Assembly: GCA_021797675.1 (NCBI GenBank)
Contig: JAJZZH010000085.1
Location: forward strand, 1 to 34,127
Origin: Bacillota bacterium
Lineage (GTDB): Bacteria; Bacillota; Sulfobacillia; Sulfobacillales; Sulfobacillaceae
DNA: 34,127 nucleotides
Direction: 5' to 3'
Below are positions 15,438-23,730 of the stretch, piece by piece. The notes under the pieces are model-generated. The model was not told where the DNA came from. It did not search any database and worked only from the letters and a program-made list of their open reading frames with translations. The position numbers and the translations under genes are program-made. How positions within the stretch are numbered: the stretch's first letter is position 1; each line of letters opens with the position of its first letter.

Positions 15438-16811
15438 TTACCCGGTGGCTTGTTGCGGAACGGCCTCCTGAGCGGGCCGGAGGGCGGTTTTGGCAAGCGC
15501 CCAGATCGCCGCTGCCAGGCCGAGGACGACAAAAAACAGGCCAATCGCCACGATGGTGAACGCGGAGCCGTACAGGGCAGGATGGAAGAAGATATAATCC
15601 ATTCCACCCAAGAACGCGACGAAGGATCCCAAGGCGAGGCTGATACTGGCTATCCGGCACTCGCGGGCGGGCGCGTTGAGGCATTTCATGGCTAGCAACA
15701 CCCCCAGCACCGCGGGCAGCAGGAAGAAGGCGAAATCCTGGTGCCACCAGGTGAATACGGCGTCATTCAAGGCGGCGGGAGCGTGAGCACTTCCCGCACC
15801 GTACAACGTTTCGTGAAATTCGATATAGTATCCGGTAACGACGACGGTAATGAAGATCATGGAGGTCAACGCGACGCCGTACCAGGCCAGCGCACGGCCG
15901 GGCACCCGTTCGAGAGCCAAGCCGACCAGGGTCACCAGACCGCCCAACATGACTCCCACGCCGGTGACCAGATCGTCGCCGGCCAGGCCGTTCACGCCGT
16001 GGGCGAACAAGGTCGGGGGTTGAGCGATCGAAAAGCCGGCAACCAGGTAGACTAAGGTGGTGGCGACGATGCCCGCGGTCGTCCACCAGAGACCGAGACG
16101 GGTCAAAGGATGGTGGGCGCGCTGGGGGCCAAAGATGGCTACCGTCAGCGCCACCAACAGCGCAAGGACGCCGACCACCATATCATGAGAATGGGACGTG
16201 ATGAGGTTGGCCATCCATTGTTGCCACGTCAAACCCGCCAACGTCGCGTAACCGCCGATGAGGGCCTTGGGCCAGTCGCCAAATTCCAATATCCAGCCCG
16301 CAATGTGCCCCATAATAGCCGCGAACAGCATGCTGAGAGCGGAAAACGCCGCGAGCCAGGTCACCGTGGTGCGGAGCTCGGCTGCACGCACAAAAAGCGT
16401 TAGCGATAGCGAAATCAGAATTTCGTCCAGGCAAAAGAACGAGACGATCTGCATCCACAAGGGCACGGTGTCCGTAATCGAACGGTCCAATATCCCGCCG
16501 ACGCCACTCAGGACGGTGGCGCCCAAGGTGCCCCACAAGACGAGACGATACGCGATACCGTGGTGGTGACTGCCGAAGATTTCAATCGTAATTAGGGACA
16601 GGAGACCCACCAGTCCGATGAGGAGCCCATGCAGATACATGATATGCGCATAGAGAATATTCCCGGACGCCGACGTCTCGCTGCGAAACGGAGCGGCGAT
16701 AAAAGCGCTGCCGAGCGCGAGCAGGCCCAGCCAGATCAACATGCCGATGATGATGCGCTGTTCGGGAGAGCAGAATACCCTGCGGGTCATGGGCGTCATC
16801 TTGCCAGCCAT
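15438..16811 (-). CDS. Polytopic membrane protein rich in histidine, function unknown
   Basis: A 457-residue protein with about 12 hydrophobic segments. AGAGGAGGGC precedes the ATG at 16811. Histidines recur near membrane borders: LYAHIMYLHGLL, GSHHHG, IMGHIAGW, LITSHSHDMVVG, FAHGVNG, EFHETLYG and WWHQDFAF. Size, helix count and paired His recall haem-copper oxidase subunit I or NorB, but the diagnostic order (single His in helix II, HH in helix VII, HxH in helix X) is not met, so I do not assign it. A haem- or metal-binding respiratory membrane protein is a reasonable guess only. It is monocistronic, converges on murQ across the terminator, and its promoter carries a perfect CRP/FNR-type site, suggesting control by energy or redox state. 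Confidence 0.8.
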   Translation of the reverse strand: MAGKMTPMTRRVFCSPEQRIIIGMLIWLGLLALGSAFIAAPFRSETSASGNILYAHIMYLHGLLIGLVGLLSLITIEIFGSHHHGIAYRLVLWGTLGATVLSGVGGILDRSITDTVPLWMQIVSFFCLDEILISLSLTLFVRAAELRTTVTWLAAFSALSMLFAAIMGHIAGWILEFGDWPKALIGGYATLAGLTWQQWMANLITSHSHDMVVGVLALLVALTVAIFGPQRAHHPLTRLGLWWTTAGIVATTLVYLVAGFSIAQPPTLFAHGVNGLAGDDLVTGVGVMLGGLVTLVGLALERVPGRALAWYGVALTSMIFITVVVTGYYIEFHETLYGAGSAHAPAALNDAVFTWWHQDFAFFLLPAVLGVLLAMKCLNAPARECRIASISLALGSFVAFLGGMDYIFFHPALYGSAFTIVAIGLFFVVLGLAAAIWALAKTALRPAQEAVPQQATG

Positions 16812-16921
16812 CGTGATTGCCCTCCTCTGGATCAGTTTGGATCGGTCGAACTTTCCGCGAGCTCCGGGTTAGGCTGCCCCGTCGAGTCCTCGCGCGAATT
16901 ACCGACCGTTGCTGCATCTGT

Positions 16922-16960
16922 ACTATATCCCGCTCGGGATATTTGTGAAAACGGTCACAA
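16922..16960 (-). promoter_or_regulatory. Promoter with CRP/FNR-type palindrome and second palindrome
   Basis: On the minus strand, TTCACA (16949-16944) and TATAGT (16927-16922) are 16 bases apart, giving a good promoter for the membrane-protein gene. TTGTGAAAACGGTCACAA (16943-16960) is a perfect TTGTGA-N6-TCACAA palindrome overlapping the -35, centred near -37, close to the class II activator position. A second palindrome, ATATCCCG-CT-CGGGATAT (16925-16942), fills the spacer and overlaps the -10, where a repressor would act. Activator and repressor roles are inferred from position. Confidence 0.65.
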
Positions 16961-17099
16961 GGCCCGTATTGAGATGATCGATAGTCCCATGGGGGGGTGC
17001 TGTTGGATACGCTGGGTGCGGACCACCGAACGGCCGCAGCGGGCCAAATGGGCAGCGTGGGACCATAGGGTCTGAACGCGCGGTGGAAATTTTGAGTCG

Positions 17100-17502
17100 T
17101 TGGCCCTCCGGCTTAACTCCATAGAGGAAACTCGGGGCTTTTCGGATCAGAAGATGGACAAGATCGGTCCACTTCGCCTCGTCGCCAACGTGTCCTATGA
17201 CCTCTGTGGCTTTGAGGATCGCAAAATGGCCAAGATGACCCAGCGTCCGAAGGCGAAAAAGGACGCCCCCGGGCGGTTTGTCCCCCATCGCGCGAAAGCC
17301 CAAGCCGGCCTCCATCGCGCAATTTTAGCCTCGGCCTGGGCAGAGAGGTGGTATCGTTCACTCGCTATAAAGCGCTCCGTCAGAGCAAATAGGTCATCAC
17401 GGTCCCGCCCCAAAACCGTTCAGCCGCGTTTGTCGGCCAACGCTGCGGACATCCGGACCGTGCGGACCACAATGCCGCCGTGGCCATCGCGAAACGCGGT
17501 AT
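17100..17502 (+). pseudogene. tnpB: Decayed TnpB (IS605 OrfB) C-terminal remnant
   Basis: The frame from 17100 reads FSDQKMDKIG..LVANVSYDLCGFEDRKMAKMTQRPKAKK and DAPGRFVPHRAKAQAGLHRAIL, matching TnpB around the RuvC-II Glu and the linker that follows. Near 17340 the frame shifts, and EVVSFTRYKALRQSK, a TAG stop, VITVPPQN, GQRCGHPDRADHNAAVAIAKRGIL continue the family sequence. Most of the zinc finger between PPQN and GQRCGH has been lost, as has the N-terminal half. It shares the MTQRPKAK linker with the remnant at 2123-2540. Its 3' boundary is interrupted by a small inverted-repeat element at 17503. Confidence 0.75.
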
Positions 17503-17630
17503 CCTAGGAGCATGTCCATTAATTCGAATCATGCCAACCGTATCCACAATATATGGTACCTTTTCCAGAAACTGTGGAATATATTGTAGTTTTGCACGTG
17601 CTTATGGGGATTTATGGACAAGCTCCTAGG
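17503..17630. mobile_element. 128-bp MITE-like element inserted in the tnpB remnant
   Basis: CCTAGGAGCATGTCCAT (17503-17519) is repeated inverted at 17614-17630 with one mismatch, and similarity continues a few bases inward (TAAT/AAAT). Inside, ACAATATAT (17546-17554) pairs with ATATATTGT (17579-17587). The element is AT-rich compared with its surroundings and codes for nothing. It lies between the last tnpB codons and that element's right-end hairpin. The GGAGCTTGTCCAT-like ends resemble those of IS1182/IS5-type transposases, which are not in the window. No clear target duplication is visible; the flanking CTAG-rich bases may be part of the ends. Confidence 0.7.
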
Positions 17631-17724
17631 GCCCTAGGGCCGGACCGGTCCGAAGTCACCCCCGGGGGAGATCGCACAAGGCGCTGTGGAGGCCAACGGC
17701 CTCCAACGCAGCGGTCGATGAGCC

Positions 17725-17790
17725 AGGAATTTCTGGGAACGAATTCACCAACCTCCGCCTCGGCTTAGCCAGGCGGGCGAGAAGTTCCTA
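17725..17790 (+). mobile_element. Right-end hairpin of the third TnpB element
   Basis: CCGCCT-c-GGCTTAGCC-a-GGCGGG (17755-17777) forms a stem followed by CGAGAAGTTCC. It is preceded by GATGAGCCAGGAA, the same lead-in seen before the hairpin at 2624. It marks the 3' end of the tnpB remnant, now separated from it by the MITE-like insertion. Confidence 0.5.
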
Positions 17791-18100
17791 GGTTCAGGTG
17801 GATCCGACGCCCGATCAGCAACGGATTTTGCTACGGGCGATCGGTTGCCGACGACTCCACGCTGGGCCAATTCGATGGGAAACTTGCTGTTCGGAACGAT
17901 CCCATCCGCCCCAGGGGGCAGAAGCAACCTGTGGCCCGTTTCGCGCCCTCGGAGGCGCTAGGCGCCATCAGCTTGGAGACCCTTCTCGTGAATCGTAGCA
18001 ACCCGGATGAGGCCGCGGGGGGAACGGGAGCGAGCGGCCATCGCATCGACCAGCCGGTTCATCGGGCGCGATCGCGGGGAAAGGTCGCCCGCCGTTTCGG
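17791..18100. other. Gene-free stretch
   Basis: About 310 bases between the TnpB element end and the stop of the minus-strand exporter gene. No gene, terminator with T run or repeat was recognised. Open frames here look like shadows with biased Arg/Pro/Ser content. Confidence 0.4.
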
Positions 18101-19945
18101 TCAGCCGGGAGGGATGTCGACCGCGGCAGATAGGTCGGCGCCAGGTCCTGAGCGGCGCACGAGCTCGGCATAGTAGCCGTTGAGTGCCGTTAATTGCCGG
18201 TGACTGCCGTGCTCGACGAGGCGGCCCTGATCCATGACGTAAATGGTGTCTGCCTCGCGAACCGTGGACAAGCGGTGGGCGATGACCAGGGTGGTGCGTC
18301 CTTCGGCAATTCTGGTCAATCCCTGTTGGAGGATCATCTCCGTATGCGAATCGAGACTGGCGGTTGCTTCGTCGAGAATGAGGATCCGCGGATTCAAGGT
18401 GAGCGCACGCGCAAAAGCCAACAGCTGTCGTTGACCTAGAGACAGGTTGGAACCCTTGGCGGTCAGCCACGACCGATAGCCTCCCGGCAGGGCGTGGATA
18501 AACTCGGCCGCCCCGGCAACCTCGGCCGCCTCTTCCACCGCGCGATCCGAGATGTCCGAGCGAAAGAGCCGAATATTGTCGGCTACAGTACCTGAAAAGA
18601 GATTAACCTCCTGCTGGACGATGGCCATGATGCGATGCAAGTCCTGTTGGGAGAATTGGCGAATGTCTATGCCGTCGATGGTGATGGACCCCGACTGCAC
18701 GTCGTAGAAGCGGGTCAGCAAGGCCATCAACGTGCTTTTGCCGGCACCGGTCTGACCGACGAAGCCGACAAACGACCGCGGTTCGACTTCGAAGTGAATA
18801 TCCTTCAAGATGGGCTGGTCGGGTTGATAGCCGAAGTAAACGTGGTCGAAGGCCACGTGGCCTTGGACGGGAACGGCGGAGCCAGCGAGCGGGGTGGACA
18901 GGCGGACGGGGTCCGGCGGATCGGTCACCTCGGGACGGGTCAAAAGCACGCCGCCGATCCGCTCGGCAGAAATCATGGACGACTGCAGCGTGTTCCACTG
19001 CTGGGTGAGGGAGTTGATGGGCGTGAAAAATTGGCGAATATAGGAGGTAAAGGCGTACAATACGCCGAGTTGGATGGCGTGGTGGAGCACGGCGAGGCCG
19101 CCAATCCAGACCATTAGGGCCACGGAGAAATTGCCAAGCATGTCAAAAGTCCGGTTGAAAAGCACCGACCAGCGAAACTCATTAACGTTGCCACGCGTAT
19201 ACTCCTGATTCAACTTGCTGTACTGGTCCATCTGCTTGGCTTCTTGATGGAAAAGTTGCGTGAGTCGCATGCCACCCAGGTTCTCCGCCGTATAGCCGAT
19301 TAGGCGCGACAACTGGGATCGCGTGTAGCCGTAGCTGTAGCGCAATTTATTGCGGAACAGCACCGAAATCAGGGCAATAATCGGAATGACGACAAAACTG
19401 ATGAGTGCGAGCTTCCAGTCCAGCAAAAGCATCGCGGTCATGACCAAAATGATGGACAACCCGTCACGAATCACGCTCAACAGGAAATTGGTAAAGAAGA
19501 GGCTGATGCGGTTGGTGTCACTCGACACGTTGGTGATGAGTCGACCGGTTTCATGGGTATCAAAAAAGCGCATCGAGAGCGATTCAATATGGGCGAACAA
19601 ATCCAGGCGAACTTGACGGATGATGGTTTGGCCGGTGAGCTGTAGCCGTCGGTTTTGGATAAAGTTGGCTACCAGACCCACCAGGGTGACCAGCAGATAA
19701 AAGACGCCGACGACGGCAATGGCGTGGAGCCGCGGATGATGAACGAGCAAGTCTTGGTCAATGACAATCTTCACCAGCCACGGTTGGATCACCTGGGTGA
19801 GATTGTACACGACGACCAGGCCTACGATGACCAAGAATGAAGCCCAGTGAGGTCGGGCATACGCCAACAGTCGGCGCATGGCCGAAAGGCTCGTGCTGGT
19901 GAGCGTCTCTTCGCGATCGATGTCGAACGGTTGAGCCTTAGCCAT
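18101..19945 (-). CDS. Heterodimeric ABC exporter subunit with canonical ATP site residues
   Basis: A 614-residue half transporter: six membrane helices (about 30-320), then a nucleotide-binding domain with Walker A GQTGAGKST, Q-loop QQEVNLFSGTVADNI, Walker B ILILDEATASLD with the catalytic Glu, and switch His in LVIAHRLSTV. Its signature motif is the variant LSLGQRQL. In two-subunit exporters (BmrC/BmrD, LmrC/LmrD, TM287/288) one subunit keeps Glu and carries a weakened signature, exactly as seen here. The ATG at 19945 follows GGAGGTGA and overlaps the upstream gene's stop by 8 bases; a longer reading to 19996 lies within that gene and is not needed. Role: efflux of drugs, lipids or peptides; substrate unknown. 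Confidence 0.93.
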   Translation of the reverse strand: MAKAQPFDIDREETLTSTSLSAMRRLLAYARPHWASFLVIVGLVVVYNLTQVIQPWLVKIVIDQDLLVHHPRLHAIAVVGVFYLLVTLVGLVANFIQNRRLQLTGQTIIRQVRLDLFAHIESLSMRFFDTHETGRLITNVSSDTNRISLFFTNFLLSVIRDGLSIILVMTAMLLLDWKLALISFVVIPIIALISVLFRNKLRYSYGYTRSQLSRLIGYTAENLGGMRLTQLFHQEAKQMDQYSKLNQEYTRGNVNEFRWSVLFNRTFDMLGNFSVALMVWIGGLAVLHHAIQLGVLYAFTSYIRQFFTPINSLTQQWNTLQSSMISAERIGGVLLTRPEVTDPPDPVRLSTPLAGSAVPVQGHVAFDHVYFGYQPDQPILKDIHFEVEPRSFVGFVGQTGAGKSTLMALLTRFYDVQSGSITIDGIDIRQFSQQDLHRIMAIVQQEVNLFSGTVADNIRLFRSDISDRAVEEAAEVAGAAEFIHALPGGYRSWLTAKGSNLSLGQRQLLAFARALTLNPRILILDEATASLDSHTEMILQQGLTRIAEGRTTLVIAHRLSTVREADTIYVMDQGRLVEHGSHRQLTALNGYYAELVRRSGPGADLSAAVDIPPG

Positions 19946-21680
19946 GAGCGGGCTCACCTCCAGACTGGATATGGTAGAGGCGCGCATAGAGGCCATTGTT
20001 GCGCATCAGCTCGGAATGCGTGCCGCTCTCCACAATCTCTCCCTTGTCGAGCACGATGATCCAATCGGCCAGCCGAAGTGCGGACAGCCGATGGGCGGCA
20101 ATGATGGTTGTCTTTTGGCCGCGTGCGTCCTGCAACACGCGCAGAATCTCCGCCTCCGTCCGTGTATCAACGGCGCTGAGGCTGTCGTCCAAAATCAAGA
20201 TCTTTGCCTGACTCTTGATCAGGGCCCGGGCGATGGCGGTGCGTTGCCGCTGGCCGCCCGAGAGCATGATGCCCCGCTCTCCGATCGGGGTGTGGATCCC
20301 TTCCGGCATGGCGCGAATGGCGTCCAAGATGCGAGATTGGCGGGCGGCATGCTCCACCAGCTCGGGTACGACGGTGGGCTGCGAAAATGCGATATTGCTG
20401 CCGATGGTGGTGGAAAAGAGAAAGCCGTCCTGTGGAACGTAGGCGACGAGCTCGCGCAGGTCGGCCAGTCGCATATCGCGGACGTCCACGTCGTCGATCA
20501 GGACGGATCCGGGAGGAGGATCGTAGTCACGGAGGATGAGATTCAATAAGGTGGTCTTCCCCGATCCGGTGCGTCCGACCACACCTAACATCGAGCCGGG
20601 AGGGATGGACACGCTGACCGAGGCCAGCGCCGGAGCCTTGGACCCCGGATAGCGAAAGGTTAAGTCGCGTATCGTGACGCCGCCCTGCCAATCTTTTTCC
20701 ACCGGCGTCGCCGGGTCCGCAATGTCCGGTTGCACAGAGAGCAAGGTTCCGATTCGGATTAAGGACGCCGACGAATTCTGGAAGGTATTGATGACCAATC
20801 CGAACTGCATCAACGGGGTGACCAGCATGCTGAGATAGACGGTGAAGGCCACGAAGGATCCCAACGAAATCTGGTGATGGATTACCAGCTCGCCGCCGTA
20901 GACGAGGCCGATCACGAAACTGACACCGCTTAGTAACGGCAGGATGGCCTGAAAGAGCGTGTTGAGCTGAACCAGATTCATCTGCCGGCGCACGATTTCA
21001 TCCACCAGCGTCCTAAAGCGATCGATTTCCACCGATTCATTGGAGGTGGCCTTGATTAACCGAATGGCCTGAAAGCTTTCCTCGGCCAACTCGGCCATAT
21101 TGGACAGCGCTTCTTGAACCAGGCGCGAGCGTATCCGCACCTTGGGGCCGACCACTACGATAATGCCGGGAATCAACAGGATGGGAATCAGGCTAACCAG
21201 GGTCAAATCGAGGTTGATTGAGCTGATGGTCATATAGAGGGTGGCCACGAAGAGGAAAAGGGCTTGGCTGATCTGGTTAAATCCGCCCGACATCGCTTCA
21301 CGGACGGCGGGCACGTCGGTCAAGGCGTGGTTCAGCAAGTCGCCGACGCTGTGCTGCTGAAAGTAGCGGGAACTCAGCGTTTCCCAGTGGGCGAACAGAC
21401 GCTCGCGCAATTCAAATTCCATGGTCCGGCCCAGGCGTCCTACGATGAACTGACCCAAGCCGAAGGTCACCACATAGACGGTGGCGATCCCCATCAACAG
21501 GATGGCATAGTGCATGACGCCAGCCGGGGTTATGCCGATCTTAAACTGATTAATAAAGTTGCCGAGGACCCTCGGGATCTGCACCTGGACGGCTTCGGCG
21601 ACGGCAATGGCGCCGATCGACAGCAAGTATATCCACTTTCGGTGCCATATAAAGGAACCTATAATGTTCTTGGGGATCAT
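19938..21680 (-). CDS. Heterodimeric ABC exporter subunit with degenerate Walker B
   Basis: A 580-residue half transporter, first gene of the pair, with GAGGTGAGCT before its ATG. Membrane helices occupy about 15-310. The nucleotide-binding domain has Walker A GRTGSGKTT, the Q-loop segment YVPQDGFLFSTTIGSNI, canonical signature LSGGQRQR, and Walker B ILILDDSLSAVD, where Asp replaces the catalytic Glu. The degenerate site (this Walker B with the partner's LSLGQ) and the consensus site (partner's Glu with this LSGGQ) therefore separate as in BmrC/YheI-BmrD/YheH. DSLSAVDT is characteristic of the BmrC side. An upstream hairpin and open frame could form a leader-peptide control region. Confidence 0.93.
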   Translation of the reverse strand: MIPKNIIGSFIWHRKWIYLLSIGAIAVAEAVQVQIPRVLGNFINQFKIGITPAGVMHYAILLMGIATVYVVTFGLGQFIVGRLGRTMEFELRERLFAHWETLSSRYFQQHSVGDLLNHALTDVPAVREAMSGGFNQISQALFLFVATLYMTISSINLDLTLVSLIPILLIPGIIVVVGPKVRIRSRLVQEALSNMAELAEESFQAIRLIKATSNESVEIDRFRTLVDEIVRRQMNLVQLNTLFQAILPLLSGVSFVIGLVYGGELVIHHQISLGSFVAFTVYLSMLVTPLMQFGLVINTFQNSSASLIRIGTLLSVQPDIADPATPVEKDWQGGVTIRDLTFRYPGSKAPALASVSVSIPPGSMLGVVGRTGSGKTTLLNLILRDYDPPPGSVLIDDVDVRDMRLADLRELVAYVPQDGFLFSTTIGSNIAFSQPTVVPELVEHAARQSRILDAIRAMPEGIHTPIGERGIMLSGGQRQRTAIARALIKSQAKILILDDSLSAVDTRTEAEILRVLQDARGQKTTIIAAHRLSALRLADWIIVLDKGEIVESGTHSELMRNNGLYARLYHIQSGGEPAHG

Positions 21681-21727
21681 AGCTCACCTCGAGGGATGGA
21701 AAATCGTGTTCGGCTACGGATGGGCAA

Positions 21728-21813
21728 GGCAATGACCCTTCGAAAAAAGAGTCATTGCCCTCTTGAACCGGCGACAGGAACCTTTGCCGGATTTCCCTAA
21801 TGACTTTGTTCAT
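21728..21813 (-). promoter_or_regulatory. Leader region with hairpin and short upstream frame before the ABC exporter
   Basis: GGCAATGAC (21728-21736) and GTCATTGCC (21751-21759) form a perfect 9-bp stem with a 14-base loop, 48-79 bases before the exporter start. On the same strand, an ATG at 21813 opens a frame beginning MNKVIREIRQRFLSPVQEG that runs through the hairpin into the exporter gene. In Bacillus subtilis the related bmrCD genes are controlled by translation of a small leader (bmrB) that governs attenuation. The layout here is similar, but the hairpin lacks a T run after it and the leader's ribosome binding site is weak. Confidence 0.35.
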
Positions 21814-22013
21814 CTTACACCATAGAGCGCGAAAAAGATCCACGGATTCTTTGCGGAGTTCGGACGCGAATTGCCGAAAAAAATCGCGCGCGGGCCCGAG
21901 CGGAGATGGCACCGCCCCGCCTGCAGCAAGTCCCCGGGCTGCAAAATGGCCGCCTCCAGGACCGGAGCGTCGTGGTATGATAAAATCATTCGTGCGTGGG
22001 AAAGGGACGGAAC

Positions 22014-22547
22014 ATGCGCATCCGAACCGCGGTTATCGAAGACGTGGAAGCCATCCACCGTTTGATCCAGGTTAATGCTCAGCGGGGATTGCTTTTGCCC
22101 CGGGGCATTAATTCGCTCTATGAGAATCTGCAGGGACTCGTGGTGGCGGAAGACGAGGAGTCGGGCGAAATTCTGGGGGTCGCGGCCTTAAGCATTCTAT
22201 GGAAAGACCTCGCCGAAGTTCGCTCGCTGGCCGTGGATGACCGGGCTCGAGGGCTGGGCGTTGGCCGCCAACTGGTGGCGGAAGTGGTCCGGCGTGCGGC
22301 CGCGCTGGGCATTGAGAAGGTATTATCGCTCACCTTACAGGCCGACTTTTTCAAGAAATGTGGCTTTGAGATGGTAGACAAGATTCAGTTTCCGCGCAAA
22401 GTATGGAAAGATTGTATGAGTTGCCCTAAATTACAGGCGTGCGACGAGGTGGCGATGCAGATCAATACCTTTGCCATGCAAAGCGTCCCGGCATTGCCGG
22501 CGGTCCCGTGGCCCTCCCAGGAAAAGGTGGGCTCGTCGCCGGGATAG
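22014..22547 (+). CDS. Short ArgA-type N-acetylglutamate synthase (GNAT)
   Basis: A 177-residue GCN5-type acetyltransferase. The fold starts MRIRTAVIEDVEAIHRLI, and the acetyl-CoA loop is VDDRARGLGVGRQL (75-88). LLPRGINSLYENLQGLVVAE, ILWKDLAEVRSLAV, DFFKKCGFEMVDKIQFPRKVW and KDCMSCPKLQACDEVAM match the short, stand-alone ArgA-like proteins that make N-acetylglutamate, the first step of arginine synthesis. The closing C-x2-C-x5-C set is a hallmark of that group. It is longer than relatives by about 29 residues at the C terminus, a Pro/Ser-rich tail. The ATG at 22014 follows AAAGGGACGG. It is monocistronic and unrelated to its neighbours. Another acetyl acceptor cannot be excluded. Confidence 0.85.
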   Translation: MRIRTAVIEDVEAIHRLIQVNAQRGLLLPRGINSLYENLQGLVVAEDEESGEILGVAALSILWKDLAEVRSLAVDDRARGLGVGRQLVAEVVRRAAALGIEKVLSLTLQADFFKKCGFEMVDKIQFPRKVWKDCMSCPKLQACDEVAMQINTFAMQSVPALPAVPWPSQEKVGSSPG

Positions 22548-22626
22548 CGGAGAGGCCGCGCCGAACCCTGGGAACGAACGCTGGAATGCGGTATTATGAT
22601 GAAAATCGGGTCGAAGGGAATTTTGG

Positions 22627-23730
22627 ATGAATATTGCCATGGACGTCTCTATCATGGCGCAGTGCCGGACGGGGACGGAGGAATATACCGAGGGGCTGGT
22701 ATGGGGGCTAAGTCGGATCGGAGTAAGCATCATCGGCATCGGGAAACAGCGGTCGGCCATCTTACCGGACCGCCCCTGTTTGGGGATCGCGGCGAGACCC
22801 AAGCGATCGTTGTGGGAGAAGTTTTGGTGGGAGCGCTGGGGAATTCGGGGCGCGGTGCGCTCCGACATTGACTTGATCCATATTCCATACATGACCCATC
22901 CGCCATCGCCGTTTAAGATTCCTTCGGTGGTCACGGTGCATGATCTCATTCCCTTTCGACTGGAGCAGTACCAGGCACGGCTTCGCGAACGTGCCTATTT
23001 CAGCCAAGTGCGAAAGAATTTGGCCCAAGCTAGCCATGTGGTAGCCATTTCAGAAGCCACCTTTACCGACATGCAAGGATTGATGCCCAACCTGGTCTCC
23101 AAGGTCACCGTTATCCCCAACGGCATTCATCCGATGTACTTTGTCAAAGCTCCGGCAGCGGACGTGGAACGCGTGGTCCGACGCTTGGGACTAGAGCGTC
23201 ATCCACGCATCTTATACGCGGGCGGGTATGATTTTCGCAAGAACGTCGCAACGCTGGTGCAAGCCGCCGAGGTCGTACTGGAACGCCACGACGGCGAATT
23301 GGTCCTCGTCGGCGGCCTGGGCCAGCCGGCGGTCGAGCGGCGGGTAATCTCCAGCCGCATCGCCGACCGGATTGTGCTTACCCCATGGCTGAGCCGGGCC
23401 GACTTGGCAGCCCTGTATCACGCCTCCGACCTGTTTGCTTATCCATCGCTGTACGAAGGATTTGGCATGCCCCCGGCGCAGGCCTTGGCGGCCAACATTC
23501 CGGTGATCGCTAGCGACATTCCTGCCGTCCGGGAGACGGTGGAAGGCGCCGGCGTTCTGGTGGAACCCAGAGCGGTAGACGCCTGGGTGGAAGGCCTGAC
23601 CCGCGTTATCGAAAGTCCACAGTTGGCGCAACATCTCGTGCAAGCTGGAACGGAGCGGGCTGCCCAGTTGGCCTGGGACCGGATTGCCGCTCGCTACCGG
23701 GAACTTTATGAACAGTTGGTGAGCCGATAA
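22627..23730 (+). CDS. Glycosyltransferase, GT4 type
   Basis: A 367-residue cytoplasmic glycosyltransferase with the GT-B fold. The N-terminal domain ends in DLIHIPYMTHPP and VTVHDLIPFRL; the acceptor-side segment VVAISEATFTDM and VTVIPNGIHPMYF, and donor-side ILYAGGYDFRKNVATLVQA and LFAYPSLYEGFGMPPAQALAANIPVIAS are the GT4 landmarks. In the EGFG-x-PP-x-E donor motif the second Glu is Gln. It starts with ATG behind GAAGGGA and overlaps the next glycosyltransferase by one base (TAATG), so the two are co-translated. Within the polysaccharide locus it probably adds one sugar to the lipid-linked repeat unit; donor and linkage are not predictable. Confidence 0.9.
   Translation: MNIAMDVSIMAQCRTGTEEYTEGLVWGLSRIGVSIIGIGKQRSAILPDRPCLGIAARPKRSLWEKFWWERWGIRGAVRSDIDLIHIPYMTHPPSPFKIPSVVTVHDLIPFRLEQYQARLRERAYFSQVRKNLAQASHVVAISEATFTDMQGLMPNLVSKVTVIPNGIHPMYFVKAPAADVERVVRRLGLERHPRILYAGGYDFRKNVATLVQAAEVVLERHDGELVLVGGLGQPAVERRVISSRIADRIVLTPWLSRADLAALYHASDLFAYPSLYEGFGMPPAQALAANIPVIASDIPAVRETVEGAGVLVEPRAVDAWVEGLTRVIESPQLAQHLVQAGTERAAQLAWDRIAARYRELYEQLVSR

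Noticed and set aside
15438-16811. Haem-copper oxidase subunit I or NorB assignment
   Set aside because: Size and helix number fit, but the conserved His order and the HPEVY or HH motifs are missing.
19946-19996. Upstream start of the second exporter subunit (17 extra residues)
   Set aside because: The extension lies inside the preceding gene. The ATG at 19945 has GGAGGTGA at good distance and matches the usual N terminus.
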